NCBI GenBank assembly: GCA_038380435.1
Contig: JAWZYU010000008.1
Location: 75,716,020 to 75,780,019 of the forward strand
Source: Ryuthela nishihirai
Taxonomy: Eukaryota > Arthropoda > Arachnida > Araneae > Heptathelidae
DNA: 64,000 nt
Direction of reading: 5' to 3'
The translations under genes were made by a program, and so were the position numbers. Shown here one piece after another: positions 1-11,428 of the stretch (within the stretch, counting starts at the first letter, position 1; each line of letters starts with the position of its first letter). A model generated the notes under the pieces. That model saw only the letters and a program-made list of their open reading frames with translations, did no database searches and was not told the DNA's origin.

Positions 1-660
1 CCTTTTATTAAAAAATACCTACCTGTATAATTTAAAATAATAGTTATATATTATTATTTGGAACAAAATTAGTTAAATAGCTGCTCGGTAGGAGCGCTGG
101 CATCGTTTTTATGATCCAGTGCGCATATACGGAAGTAGTCTATTTGTGCAGAAGATATGGCCATTGTGAAAAATAACGAAATCCACTGAAGGGTGATTTG
201 CGATGCAAAGTTCATTTTAACGAACATAAAGATTAACCTTTCGTTATAATTTTGGCAGCAGCCGAATACAAAATCGCATTTCGCAAACAAGAAACTAAAA
301 TAGGCTTTAAAAAGGTCGGTAGTGGAACAGACACTGGTCTTGGGCAGACGTATGTCTGAAGCAGAAGCAAAACGCCGGCAGACGGAACGGAGACGCAAGA
401 TTTGGAATGTTGCCATCACAAAGAAGGTCTCTTGTGATGCGAACCGCTAAATCTTTGGTGTCTTAAAAAGCACAGTCCGCTGCACATTTCAGCATTTGCA
501 CTTCGTTAAACATTAAAAGCTGTCAAGATTGTTGCTCTTTCAACTAAAATGAATAACGCAACACGTTGATAATTTACGCAGGATTATGTCCTTTTATCAT
601 GTAATAAAATTAATTCACTTTACAATTACGACTTCATATATTTCCAACTACTTATTTACT
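1..660. other. Unassigned sequence
   Basis: I recognise no element or gene. The minus strand (69-419) has an open frame of 116 codons with no recognised domain. It is AT-rich, stands alone and shows no splice context I can defend. I would not call it a gene from this alone. Confidence 0.3.
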
Positions 661-667
661 ACGACAG

Positions 668-1052
668 GTTGTGTTTTACTTCTAAGAGGAACCTTTTTTT
701 GCACACAATGGGCTAAATGTCCAAGTCACAAAAACCCCGAGAGCTCAGAGAAGGTTGGGGAAAGAGGACGCACTGGAACAGCTGTTAAGAGACAGCCCCC
801 CCCCCCCTGTCAAGACCATCCAGCTTGTTCTTAATGTGCACAGGGTATGGCTCTTCCGCACACGGAACCAAGGCTTAACATCCCATCCGACAGAGCGCTC
901 GCTGCCCTTCCAAGCAATATTGGTGTTCCCTACTGAGAGGGTAGGGCGGGGAGTTTTGCGGAGATAAATCTCAACGCTAGCCCTGGTGGGATTCGAATCT
1001 GGGAACTGCAGATTACGAGCCTGGTGCGCTACCGATTGAGCCACCCTTGCCT
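668..1052 (-). mobile_element. SINE-A, full-length but diverged
   Basis: The whole SINE-A body is present in reverse orientation, from a degenerate AACCT-like tail to the tRNA-like head. Flanks read actacgacag and actatgacag, an imperfect 10-bp TSD. A run of about ten C at 796-805 lies inside the body. Divergence marks an older copy. Confidence 0.85.
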
Positions 1053-1560
1053 CTACTATGACAGAACACAAGAGTCCATCCTAGCGTGCCTCTCTCAGTT
1101 CGACATGATGTATAAGTGCCTTCAGAAGAAATGAAAAAGCAGATTAATAGAGTCATTAAATTTACTTCGAAACGACTTAAATTGAACCTGAGTGTAGCAA
1201 TCTCAATCTCTGGTTAGCAGAATGTCATCCCCATAACCATTTTCGTTGCCCCAACAGGCACTCCACATGCTTAAAGAGAAACTATCTCCAATGATAAGAG
1301 TGAAATGCGCCAGAATCTGACACTACCATCAATACAGTGAGACCACTTCGAACAACGCTATATGTCACATCCAAAGTTTAGGAAGGTTAACTTTTATTGT
1401 GGTTATAAGCATCCTCTAAGGGCTTCGAACAGATATTTTTACTGCGACTTTTAAGATTAAGCAACTGACGAAAGTTTGACTTAAAAATGAAAACATTGAT
1501 TAATTATCATCAATTAAAAATCCGCTCCATTTCTCTCATAAGAGTTGAGAACTGTTTTTC
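1053..1560. other. Unassigned sequence
   Basis: No long frame, repeat or RNA gene recognised. Confidence 0.3.
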
Positions 1561-1573
1561 AGTACGTGTTGCG

Positions 1574-1956
1574 TTGGGTTGTTTTACCTCTGAGCGGCAC
1601 TTTTTTGCACACCATGGGCTAAATGGCCAGGTCACATGGACCCCGAAGGCTCAGAGAAGGTTGAGGGAGGGGACCCACTGGAACAGCTGTTGGGAGACAG
1701 ATGGTAGCCTCCCGTCAAGGCCATTCAACGTGTTCTTTAACGTGCACAGGGTATGGCTCTCCCGCACATTTGGCCACGGCTTAACGTCCCATCCGACGGA
1801 CGGGGCCTTTCCAAGCCCATCGATGTCCCCTACTGACCGTGGACAGGGCGGGGAAATTTTGCGGAGATAAATCTTAACGCTGACCCAACTGGGACTCAAA
1901 CCTGGGAACTACAGATTACGTGCCTGGCGCGCTACCGACTGAGCCACCCCCGCCCC
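1574..1956 (-). mobile_element. SINE-A, full-length (reference copy)
   Basis: A typical complete copy of the dominant family. Read on the minus strand it starts with a tRNA-like head (GGGCGGGGGTGGCTCAG), which carries Pol III box A (TGGCTCAGTCGG) and box B (GGTTCGAGTCC in most copies, diverged to GGTTTGAGTCC here). The anticodon-loop position reads CTCGTAA in most copies. A body of about 300 bp has no coding function, and the end is AAACAACCCAACGC. The 13-bp TSD agtacgtgttgcg (1561-1573 and 1957-1969) is perfect and fixes both ends. Such SINEs are transcribed by Pol III and moved by a partner LINE; the partner is unknown here. Frames across the body are shared by dozens of copies with random stops, so they are not genes. 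Confidence 0.95.
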
Positions 1957-2137
1957 AGTACGTGTTGCGATTTGCTTCGAAGTCCCAACTTGTCAGCTTC
2001 CTCATCGGTACAATGCTTTCGTGTTTCCAATGGAGCCCAAGCTTATTTACAAAGAGCGGAATGCAAAGAATGTGATATTTACAATATACTTCTATCACGA
2101 GAAAAATATTTAGTAGAGCAGCAATTTATTTCAGTTT

Positions 2138-2455
2138 CTAGGATCGGCAGCGTGACAGACTTGTAATCTGCTCTTCCCATATTCGAGTCCCACCTGACCA
2201 GCGTTGAGATTCATCTCCGCAAAACTCCCCGCCCTGCCCTCGTCAATAGGGGACACCAATGAGTATGGAGAGCCAAACCCTGTGCACGTTAAAGAACACA
2301 TTGAGTAGCCTTGAGAGGAGGTTAGTATCTGTCTCCTAGCAGCTGTCCAGTGAGTCCCCTCTCCCCAACCTTCTCTGAGACCCCGGGGCCCTTGTGACCT
2401 GACCATTTAGCCCATTGTACGGAAAAAATTGTCGCTCAGAGCAAAACAACCCAAC
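2138..2455 (+). mobile_element. SINE-A, diverged, altered 5' head
   Basis: Forward copy ending CAAAACAACCCAACC. The first part of the tRNA-like head is degenerate (box A not recognisable, box B reads ATTCGAGTCCC). No clear TSD. Confidence 0.8.
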
Positions 2456-2939
2456 CTTGCACTCTGATATTGTAAACTTCAAGTAGTAAACCTAGAAAGA
2501 TTTCATGATATACTTTTATGACAGAACAATTTTTATTTCATTACATAACTTGTAAAATTGGCGTAAAGGTGTGTACACTGTAGAGTATGATACACTGGTA
2601 TGCAAAAGTTAACTTACAACCCCATTTTTCGAGAATAGGAAACTAATTTCGAAACTCTTTAACTTATAAAATAACTGAAGACTGAAGATAAATTAAAGAT
2701 CTCAATCAAATCTATATAAATTACGATTTTCAACAGTAACAGCTGGTATTAAAAAGGTTACGGGAGCTGGAAAAACGAAGGACTTTCAAAAAGTTCTTGA
2801 CATGCATCTGCAGAAAAACCATTCCACTTAATTCAACAAAACTTTTATTGTCCTTCAAAGTATTCCCCTCCAGCATCTATGCAAAGATGCAGACGTCTAC
2901 GCCAATTCTGAAACACTTGGTGGTATTCCTGTTGGGGAA

Positions 2940-3327
2940 GGGGCGGGGGTGGCTCAGTTGGTAGCGCGCCAGGCTCGTAATCTGTAGTTCCCAGGTTCAA
3001 GTCCCAGCTGGGTCAACGTTGAGATTTATCTCCGCAAAACTCCCCGACCTGCCCACGGTCAGTAGGGGACACCGATGGGCTTGGAAAGGCCGCCGTCCGT
3101 CGGATGGGACGTTAAGCCGTGGCCCCGTGTGCGGGAGAGCCGTATCATATGCACGTTAAAGAAAACGCTGGATGGCCTTGACGGGAGGCTACCATCTGTC
3201 TCCCAACAACTGTTCCAGTGGGTCCCCTCCCCAACCTTCTCTGAGCCTTCGGGGTCCATGTGACCTGGCCATTTAGCCCATGGTGTGCAAAAAAGTGCCG
3301 CTCAGAGGTAAAACAACCCAACCCAAC
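2940..3327 (+). mobile_element. SINE-A, full-length, inside mariner
   Basis: Complete forward copy with a perfect 12-bp TSD cctgttggggaa (2928-2939 and 3328-3339). It lies in the transposase coding region, so it postdates the mariner. Confidence 0.95.
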
Positions 3328-3650
3328 CCTGTTGGGGAAATACTCCATAACTCTTAATGAAATCATTTTGCAAGGTTTGTTTTATTAAACTGCTGTTGGG
3401 AAGCCCTTGGAAAAGGCTTCCCAGTAAGTTCCATTTTAATTTTTGAAAACAAGCAAAAATCGCATGGTGCAAGATCGGGTGAATATGCATGATGGGGTAA
3501 CTATTTGATTCTTTTCTACTCCAGATAGGCCGTAACTTGCTGGGTTTTGTTAACACTGGCATTGTCATGAAGAACAACCCTTGACACGACTTTTGTTGAA
3601 CGCGGCTCCTTCATCTCCTTAACCATTTTGGGCGAAACAATGTTGGTGTA

Positions 3651-3860
3651 TAGCCGTCCCATGGCCGAGTGATAAGCGCGCTTGGCTACTGACCTAAGGG
3701 ACCTGGGTTCGAGCCCCGGGTAAGGCATGGATGTATGTGTCGTTTTTCTGCTGAGGTCCTGCCATCCTCTCAGATCTTCTACTGTGGCATATAAACTGAC
3801 AGGCTCCTGTCAGACCTCTGTGGCAAGCAGTTGCTTGAGGGGGTATTTATTTATTTTATT
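3651..3860 (+). mobile_element. SINE-B, full-length (reference copy)
   Basis: Second tRNA-derived SINE, 210 bp, with a perfect 12-bp TSD aatgttggtgta (3639-3650 and 3861-3872). The head carries a box A like TGGCCGAGTG and a box B GGTTCGAGCCCC. The body has a short internal palindrome (ACAGGCTCCTGT) and the tail is ATTT-rich. The TSD gives the exact ends. No coding function. Confidence 0.93.
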
Positions 3861-5034
3861 AATGTTGGTGTAGTACTGGGCATTTATAGTCATTTTTTTC
3901 AGGTAAAGGTGTTCACGACACCTTGGGAATTGAAAAAAATTGTTAACATCCTCTTCCTTGAGCGAAAGTCTTGTTGGAGGATTTGGGGCGCGGTTCATCT
4001 TCCGCAACCCAAACATAGTTGTCGATATTTTTCGGTGTTGTATAGTAATAAAAGCAAATCTCGTTACCTATGGCAATGTCTGCAACCGTTTGGGACCACT
4101 AGGATAAAACATTGCCAGCATCTCCTTGCAGGGAATGTGCCTCTAGCCCTTTTTTGCTGTTCTATCAGATCTTTGGGAATTTTAAATATTGATGAATAAT
4201 TGTTTCCACACTGACATCTAAACTTATTATCTGAAGGGTGATGTATGGATTTTCTTTAATGAGTTCACGAACAGTAGCGATGGTTCTCTCGTCCACGGCC
4301 TCATTCGGTCTTCCTGTACTAGGGAGGTCCTCTGAATTTGCGCATCCATCCCGTAAAGTGTCATATGCACAGGTATAATCCCCATTTACTTGTGATAAAA
4401 TCGGCATGATTTTTTTTTTTTTTTCGCGTCGTCCACAAGCTGCATCCTTCTGAAAACGTAAAATCTTTCCCCGCCTTTAGTAGACTCCATAACAACAAAG
4501 CAGATTTCGCAAACCGAACTTTATGCGCCGCCTAGCTTTCAAACAAGTCGTAGCACGTTAACTTCGGAGGAACGTGTGCAAATCTACAGACAAGTGTGAA
4601 GAACTTTTTGAAAGCCCTCCGTAAATTTTTTTTTTTTGCATTTGCAACATATAGGATAGAATCCTAGAAGCTACTCCTAGCTTTTACAGGTCTTCTCATA
4701 CAAGGACATTCCCCACTAAGACCGAAATCACTGCTAACCAATCAGTACCGCCCTGCTATGAAACGCATATAACATTCAGGAATATTGAAAGAATTACCGA
4801 CACAAACGTCGAAAACATAAACTTATATTTTAAAATCTGGAAACAATACTTATTAAGTTTTAACTTTTGACATGAATTCTTAAGATTGATATTGTTATAT
4901 ATATACAAACTTCATTAACTCTTTAAGTACCTAACGAATATTGCTGAAATTTGAGATTTGGATAGTTTTATTGAAATCGTTATCTTCACACATTTTACCA
5001 TAAAAGGCTTAATTTAGAAGTTGCAGAGTTTCGA

Positions 5035-5585
5035 GTTGGGTTGTTTTACCTCTGAGCGGCACTTTTTTGCACACCATGGGCTAAATGGCCAGGTCACATG
5101 GACCCCGAAGGCACAGAGAAGGTTGGGATGGGACCCACTGGAACAGCTGTTGGGAGACAGATGGTAGTCTCCCGTCAAGGCCATCCAGCGTGTTCTTTAA
5201 CGTTGGATTGTTTTACCTCTGAGCGGCATTTTTTTGCACACCATGGGCTAAATGACCAGGTCACATGGACCCCGAAGGCTCAGAGAAGGTTGGGGGAGGG
5301 GATCCACTGGAACAGCTGTTGGGAGACAGATGGTAGCCTCCCGTCAAGGCCATCCAGCGTGTTCTTTAACGTGCACAGGGTATGTCTCTCCCACACACGG
5401 GGCCACGGCTTAACGTCCCATCCGACGGACGGCGGCCTTTCCAAGCCCATCGGTGTCCCCTACTGACCGTGGGCAGGGCGGGGAATTTTGCGGAGATAAA
5501 TCTCAACGCTGACTCAGCTGGGACTCGAACCTGGGAACTACAGATTACGAGCCTGGCGCGCTACCGACTGAGCCACCCCCGCCCC
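5035..5585 (-). mobile_element. SINE-A dimer (full copy plus extra 3' module)
   Basis: A 3' module of about 170 bp (5035-5204) is joined to a full copy. The junction reads TTCTTTAACGTTGGATTG. The whole is bounded by one TSD, gcagagtttcga (5023-5034 and 5586-5597), so it appears to have inserted as a unit, into the right arm of PAL1. Confidence 0.92.
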
Positions 5586-5644
5586 GCAGAGTTTCGAAGT
5601 TAGTTTCCTATTGACATAAAAATTTTAACTTTTGCGTAACAGTG

Positions 5645-6015
5645 AAGTAATATTTATCCGAGTTTCTTTGTATCTTCATATCGTTTCACTGATCTATTAG
5701 AGAAGCAGAAATCAACATCAACACTGGATGGCCTCATTAGTGGCGCGACGACACCATTAAGCGTCATCATCCAAAGCTCGCATTTTGTTGCTTAATATAT
5801 TTCAGAAAATCTATACTTAATACAGATATAGCACACGGGAGTCTGCTGCAATTCAGCAACTGATTATTTTAACTATGCCTTTATCTTAGGCCTAAATGAG
5901 AACGATGTGCTATCAGCTTACTTATTTTTAAACGAAATGTGGTTGCCTACTTGCCAATGTGGTACCGAATGTGGTCCGAAATGTGGCTGCCTACCAACAA
6001 AATCTCTCTGTAAGT
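5645..6015. other. Unassigned sequence
   Basis: No feature recognised. Short repeats of a TGTGG-type motif near 5938-5995 are not a clear tandem array. Confidence 0.3.
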
Positions 6016-6029
6016 GTTGAAGTTTAGTG

Positions 6030-6408
6030 TTGTTGGGTTGTTTTACCTCTGAGCGGCACTTTTTTGCACACCATGGGCTAAATGGCCAGGTCACATGGAC
6101 CCCGAAGGCTCAGAGAAGGTTGGGGGAGGGGACCCACTGGAACAGCTGTTGGGAGACAGATGGTAGCCTCCCGTCAAGGCCATCCAGCGTGTTCTTTAAC
6201 GTGCACAGGGTATGGCTCTCCCGCACACGGGGCCACGGCTTAACGTCCCATCCGATGGACGGCGGCCTTTCCAAGCCCATCGGTGTCCCCTACTGACCGG
6301 GCGGGGAATTTTGCGGAGATAAATCTCAACGCTGACCCAGCTGGGACTCGAACCTGGGAACTACAGATTACGAGCCTGGCGCGCTACCGACTGAGCCACC
6401 CCCGCCCC
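6030..6408 (-). mobile_element. SINE-A, full-length
   Basis: Complete copy with a near-perfect 14-bp TSD (gttgaagtttagtg / gttgaactttagtg). A few bases are missing near the GACCGTGGGCAGGG block. It abuts the 3' tail of the neighbouring LINE. Confidence 0.93.
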
Positions 6409-6432
6409 GTTGAACTTTAGTGACTTTGTTTA

Positions 6433-7550
6433 TCATCATCATCATCATCCTCAAGCAGCCATGGGCTACGGAGGTCCAACCAGACCGTGCAATTTAGTTC
6501 TCCAAGCAAGTCTATCCTGAGCTACATCTACTACATCTGGCCACTGCACACCAATTCTAACAAGGTCCTGTTTGACATTGTCTGCCCACCGCATCCTAGG
6601 TCTCCCCTTCTTTCTGAGGCCTTTAGGCACACTGTTCATAACCCTATTCGCCAATCTATAATTATTCATACGGGCAACATGGCCAAACCAACGGAGTCTC
6701 TCTCTGCACAATATGCTGCTTAAAGGAGGTTGCAAACTCCTTTGCCTAACCTCATCATTAGTTACAAAGTTGAACCACCTAATGCCCAAGATACTGCGTA
6801 AGCATCTGGAATCAAAAGCATCTAGTTTCCTGTTATCTTGTTTACAAAGTGTCCAAGTTTCACTACCATAACTAACCCTAGAAAGAACCAAACTATTATA
6901 CAGCCTAATTTTAGTCTTTAGGTGTATACGCCTATTTCTCCCCACTCTCCATAGATTCTTAAAAGTCCCGGCAGCAATCCCTATTCGTCTGTTAATCTCA
7001 TGCCGCACATCACCAGTATTTCTTACATAGCTCCCAAGATAATTAATTAAACTGTGACACCTGCTCAAGACTGCAACCATTCAGATTAACTGAATCACAG
7101 CCTGCCTGACCAATTTTCATCACTTTAGTTTTCTCTCTGTTTATAACCAAACCTACTCTACTACAGTCTCATCAACAGCTCGAATTAAAGAGTTCATCTC
7201 ATCAACATCATTTGCCAAAAGGGCTAAATCATCAGCATAATCTAAATCAGAAATTTTCGTATCTCCAGCCCATTTACGGCCAAAATCTTTCCCTTGAAGT
7301 GAATTTCGCATAACATAATCAATAACCAAGCTAAAGAGAAAAGGAGACAAAATCACCCTTGTCGAACACCAGAATTAATGCTAAACCAATTGCTACAAGC
7401 CTTACCAACTCTCACACACGACTCAGTGTTATTATAGAGAGCTTTTATTCTCCCACCAGCTAGTAAACCGAATGCCATTGGAAATTTATCTTTTACAATT
7501 TTTAGATAACACCGGGAGTTCATCGGAGCGTTTCTGTAGTATAGGGTCAT
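6433..7550 (-). pseudogene. RTE-like LINE, 3' part: reverse transcriptase and C-terminal region
   Basis: 5'-truncated non-LTR retrotransposon on the minus strand. In order, it has an RT segment with SGVRQG, the catalytic DLDYADDLALL motif (near 7240), then a frame of 204 codons (7080-6466). That frame carries the usual C-terminal LINE segments YGSETWTLCKQDNRKLDAF, RLRWFGHVAR and GRPRMRWADNVKQDL. The 3' end is a short (GAT)n tail at 6433-6450. Frame shifts separate the RT blocks. The RTE assignment rests on resemblance of these segments and of the endonuclease in the sister copy; the clade should be treated as probable. Copy at 46.0-51.2 kb is the same family. Confidence 0.85.
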
Positions 7551-7723
7551 CGAAAAGAAATTCGAAAAGAATTGACCCTAATCAAGAACGAATGTAGGGT
7601 TAGATGACGTAGGTTCCTACCTAGGGCTTTGAGAATTCTAGGAGTCTCAAGTCTAAAAGCAAAGAAGGAAAAGGAGTTTTCTGTATCGATGCATTGCTGA
7701 AAAAGCAAGCAGGCATGTAACAC

Positions 7724-7846
7724 AGTTGGGTTATTTTTACCTGTGACCAGCACTTTTCTGACAAAAAAACGGGCTAAATGGTCAGGTCACAAGGACCCCC
7801 AAAGCTCAGAAGGTTGTGGGAAAGGGCCCAGCTGTTAGGACAGATG
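7724..7846 (-). mobile_element. SINE-A fragment, diverged
   Basis: Only the 3' module is recognisable (gggctaaatgg, caggtcacaaggacccc, cagctgttagga). No TSD. Confidence 0.65.
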
Positions 7847-8205
7847 TTACAGTTTTTTATTCGCGTAATCATAAATTTTTCACCCATAGTTTAATGCGCG
7901 TTAACATTGACCTTTTATCTGCAACCGAGCAGAGCAATAGTTATTAAAAGTTTCGTCCACAACAATTAAGAATATATGAAAATTTCCTTTACCAATTTAT
8001 TAAAAATTAAATAAAAGGGTTAATTACTTCGACGTTCGAAAACAAGGCTCGTTAAAAAGTTTAAAAATAAAGGTGTAATCTAAATAAATAACTAATCTCG
8101 TGACAGATATCTCGCACTAAGTCTTCTGAAAATAAGTCTCCAGCAATATTTTTCTGTTCTCACTATGACTGGCGCTGCTTTTTACAAGTTTTTAATGGCT
8201 GCCAC
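7847..8205. other. Unassigned AT-rich sequence
   Basis: No gene or repeat recognised. Confidence 0.3.
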
Positions 8206-8211
8206 TCCATG

Positions 8212-8594
8212 CTGGGTTGTTTTACCTCTGAGCGGCACTTTTTTGCACACCATGGGCTAAATGGCCAGGTCACATGGACCCCGAAGGCTCAGAGAAGGTT
8301 GGGGGAAGGGACCCACTGGAACAGCTGTTGGGAGACAGATGGTAGTCTCCCGTCAAGGCCATCCAGCGTGTTCTTTAACGTGCACAGGGTATGGCTCTCC
8401 CGCACACGGGGCCACGGCTTAACGTCCCATCCGACGGACGGCGGCCTTTCCAAGCCCATCGGTGTCCCCTACTGACCGTGAGCAGGGCGGGGAATTTTGC
8501 AGTGATAAATCTCAACGCTGACCGAGCTGGGACTCGAACCTGGGAACTACAGATTACGAGCCCGGCGCGCTACTGACTGAGCCACCCCCGCCCC
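8212..8594 (-). mobile_element. SINE-A, full-length
   Basis: Complete copy close to the family consensus. Flanks share ctccatgc, a short TSD. Confidence 0.93.
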
Positions 8595-8874
8595 ACCCCT
8601 CCATGCAACAGCAACTTTACTACCAATGACAAAAAAAAGATTTGCCAACTTGCCAAATGATAGAAATTTCGTTTCGTGGCAAAGCGCAACACCAAGATCC
8701 CTCGGACAGCAAAACATCTCAAGTAAGAAACAGCTTAACTAATTAGTGCGTGATGTACAAATCTCCGATGAATACGGTTCGAGCTCTACTTTTGCGATGG
8801 AGCACGCAATGTGAGAAAAGCCTTTCGATTAGAAAATGAATATACGTTCACTTCTCTAAAACAGTGCTAACGTA

Positions 8875-9719
8875 CAGGTACTGGACTGAAAATTGGAAAC
8901 AGCTCCATGTTATTTCAATGGAAAATCGCATTCAGAACTCAATAGCTTCTTCAGTATGATTTTTATTGAAATATATGTCTAAATATAAATTATACGCCTC
9001 AATCAAATCTATCTAAATCTCGATTTTAAATAATATTTATTCAGTATTCAGAGAGATATGAATGATGAAATATTTAACGGCCTACAAAAAATTGACTCCA
9101 TAATTTAATAAAAACATTATTAAGGTTGAAACGAGTACAGAAGTCAAAGCACCGGGTACTGTACTAGCGTCAACTTTGATCTCTAATCTTTTAACCTGTT
9201 TTAAATTTTGCGGTCAATTTTTAGTCTGTTAAATATATAATCGTATCAGAATAATATGACTACTTAAATAAATAAAATAATACCCCCTCAAGCAGTTGCT
9301 TGCCATAGAGGTCTGACAGGAGCCTGTCAGTTTATATGCCTTAGTAGAAGGTCTGAGAGGATGGCAGGACCTCAGCAGAAAAACAACACGAACATCCATG
9401 CCTTACCCGGAGCTCGAACCCAGGTCCCTTAGATCAGTACCATAGATATAATATGGTAGGTAGTCATATTATTCTGATACGACTGTGTATATTCTACTGT
9501 TCATAACACTTTGAATACTGAACAAATATTGTTTAAAACCGAGATTTATATAAATTTGTTATGAGATATTTGTCTTTAGACAAAGAAAAATAAATATGAG
9601 ATATTTGTCTTTAGATATATTTTCCACTGAAAACCATATTGAAGACGTTTATTGAGCTCTGAATGTGATTTTCTATTGAGAAAACTTCGAGCTGTTTCCA
9701 TTTCTCTGTCCAGTATCTG
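8875..9719. mobile_element. PAL2: long-inverted-repeat TA element, complete
   Basis: Terminal inverted repeats CAGGTACTGGACTG and CAGATACTGGACAG (complement at right end) are flanked by TA (8873-8874, 9720-9721). Both arms run inward as imperfect inverted repeats for about 350 bp. Near the centre a perfect 23-bp inverted repeat (9241-9263, 9460-9482) flanks a SINE-B. No coding capacity. Confidence 0.8.
9270..9440 (-). mobile_element. SINE-B, 5'-truncated
   Basis: ATTT-rich tail and body present; the copy stops within the head after box B. It sits at the centre of PAL2. TSD not clear. Confidence 0.85.
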
Positions 9720-9721
9720 TA

Positions 9722-10226
9722 GGTGCAGTGAATACAAAGAGAAAACGTGAAAGCAAAAATCTCGCATGGAGGATCAAAATGAATGCATCAAATAACTTAA
9801 TGCAAGCATCAGTTCAAAAAAGTTGACTAAACTAGGCGTATCGGGAAGATTGCCAGCCTCCTAAGCTCAGCAGGAGGAAAAGGTGGCACACTAATGTATG
9901 TTCCGCTCCTAGGGGGCGTTTTCCTCGGGAGTATCTTTTCACGCGACATGGCATTTTGTGGCTGTGACGAAACTGAGCAAAACGAAGTGAGCAAAGAAAT
10001 CGATTCGAAAATGTCCTTCTAACTCTCTCCAGGTTGACCGATGGATACATCAACTGCGCTCACTCTGGTGTCAGGTTTCTATTGTTCTGTGCTTTCATTT
10101 TGTTCACTGGGCAGTGTCCAAAGAGATACTTTCTCACTCTGTACGAAACACAACAAAACAAGTTACTGTTGCGTTGCAAGAAACACAAGGGCCTTGGTTT
10201 ACGACTTTTCATTAATCCTTCCCTCT
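9722..10226. other. Unassigned sequence
   Basis: Two overlapping forward frames of 65-81 codons (10034-10286) have no recognised domain, and one runs into a SINE. I do not call a gene. Confidence 0.3.
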
Positions 10227-10237
10227 CCTAGTTACGA

Positions 10238-10787
10238 TGGGGCGGGGGTGGCTCAGTCGGTAGCGCGCCAGGCTCGTAATCTGTAGTTCCCAGGTTCGAG
10301 TCCCAGCTGGGTCAGCGTTAAGATTTATCTCCGCAAAATTCCCCGCCCTGCCCGCGGTCAGTTGGGGACACCGATGGGCTTGAAAAGGCCGCCGTCCGTC
10401 GGATGGGACGTAAAGCCGTGGCCCCGTATGCGGGAGAGGCATACCCTGTGCACGTTAAAGAACACGCTGGATGGCCTTGACGGGAGGCTACCATCTGTCT
10501 CCCAACAGCAGTTCCAGTGGGTCCCCTCCCCCAACCTTCTCTGAGCCTTCGGGGTCCATGTGACCTGGCCATTTAGCCCATGGTGTGCAAAAAAGTGCCG
10601 CTCAGAGGTAAAACAACCCAACATTAAAGAACACGCTGGATGGCCTTGACGGGAGGCTACCGTCTGTCTCCTAACAGCTGTTGCAGTGGGTCCCCTCCCC
10701 CAACCTTCTCTGAGCCTTCGGGGTCCGTGTGACCTGGCCATTTAGCCCATGGTGTGCAAAAAAAGTGCCGCTCAGAGGCCAACCAAA
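10238..10787 (+). mobile_element. SINE-A dimer (full copy plus extra 3' module)
   Basis: Full copy followed directly by a second 3' module. The junction is AACCCAACATTAAAGAAC near 10615-10632. One TSD, cctagttacga (10227-10237 and 10788-10798), bounds the pair. The second tail is degraded (GAGGCCAACCAAA). Confidence 0.93.
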
Positions 10788-11002
10788 CCTAGTTACGACA
10801 CAGATACAGAAATAATAGAAGCGTTTGGAGCACGCAAACAGAGAAATAAAATCGGTGTTCAAGTTTTTTAAATAAAATTTTATTATTTGAATTTTATTAT
10901 GTTGAATTTATACCTAATTTTATTATTTCCATAGCGCATTTTTTTAACACACTATAAAATTTTAATTGGAAAAATTTAATTTGAATTTCAGTAAAACACT
11001 TG

Positions 11003-11240
11003 TTATTTTACCTCTGAGCGGTGCTTTCTTTTTTTTACACAATAGGCTAAAATAACGAGGACACAAGGACCCTAGTGTTCAGAAAAGGCTGGGACTAGCT
11101 GGACAGGTGTTACGAGACAAATGGAAGCCTCCCTCCAAGATCATCCATCCTGTTGTTCAGCGTGCACAGGATATATGGCTTTTCTGCACACAACCTACGG
11201 CTCAACGTCACATCCGACGGAAGGCGGCTTCTCAAAACGA
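11003..11240 (-). mobile_element. SINE-A fragment, old
   Basis: Diverged 3' half: acctctgagcggtgc, an interrupted ttttttacacaa, then body up to cacatccgacgg. The head is absent. Confidence 0.75.
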
Positions 11241-11428
11241 AAAAAATAGGTAAAATATTATAGTATACCACTTGGTCCTTATACCAAATTTGTTGAGACT
11301 TATAGGGTCAGCAGGCTAAATTGTTTTCTGCTGGTTTCACAAAATAAATTTTTGAACAAAGATAAAAAACGATACCTAGTAGAAACGTAAAATTGCCTTC
11401 ATCTCCTTATTAGAGAATGGTATATTGC

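Larger units (their letters stand above)
2820..4407 (-). pseudogene. Mariner transposase pseudogene
   Basis: Read on the minus strand. The N-terminal part (4407-4165) has the mariner helix-turn-helix pattern, including STGRPNEAVDERTIATVREL. After the SINE-B, near 3590-3440, come a VVLHDNA segment and YSPDLAPCDF, hallmarks of the mariner DDD catalytic region. A C-terminal segment matching CIDAGGEYFEGQ follows on the far side of the SINE-A. Several in-frame stops and frame changes plus two insertions make it non-functional. The family cuts and pastes DNA at TA sites. Confidence 0.85.
2775..4623 (-). mobile_element. Mariner-like transposon, degenerate
   Basis: Terminal inverted repeats match: GACTTTCAAAAAGTTCTT near 2781 and its counterpart near 4602-4620. 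It encodes a minus-strand transposase remnant between them. A SINE-A (2940-3327) and a SINE-B (3651-3860) are inserted, each with a clean TSD. The TA target duplication is not clearly preserved. Confidence 0.85.
2593..5644. mobile_element. PAL1: long-inverted-repeat TA element, interrupted
   Basis: Left arm 2593-2774 and right arm about 4790-5644 are inverted copies of each other. Outer ends read CACTGGTATGCAAAAG on the left and the complement of CACTGTTACGCAAAAG on the right. Inner arm motifs such as AATCAAATCTAT / ATAGATTTGATT recur in all PAL copies. There is no coding capacity, so this is a non-autonomous DNA element. TA flanks on sister copies suggest Tc1/mariner-type insertion. It is split by a mariner element and by a SINE-A dimer near the right end. 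Confidence 0.7.

Noticed and set aside
69..419. A 116-codon minus-strand frame as a gene.
   Set aside because: No domain, no supporting context, and frames of this size are expected by chance in 64 kb.
789..806. C-runs at 796, 32621 and 41443 as functional structures.
   Set aside because: Each lies in decayed SINE or unassigned sequence, and length is prone to sequencing error.
6466..7080. The longest frame in that area (204 codons) as a cellular gene.
   Set aside because: It carries LINE C-terminal segments and continues into reverse-transcriptase text and a (GAT)n tail, so it is a retrotransposon remnant.
10251..10321. A functional tRNA gene with A and B boxes.
   Set aside because: The same sequence heads every SINE-A copy and is joined to the SINE body. 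Without a matching acceptor stem it is a tRNA-derived promoter, not a tRNA gene.
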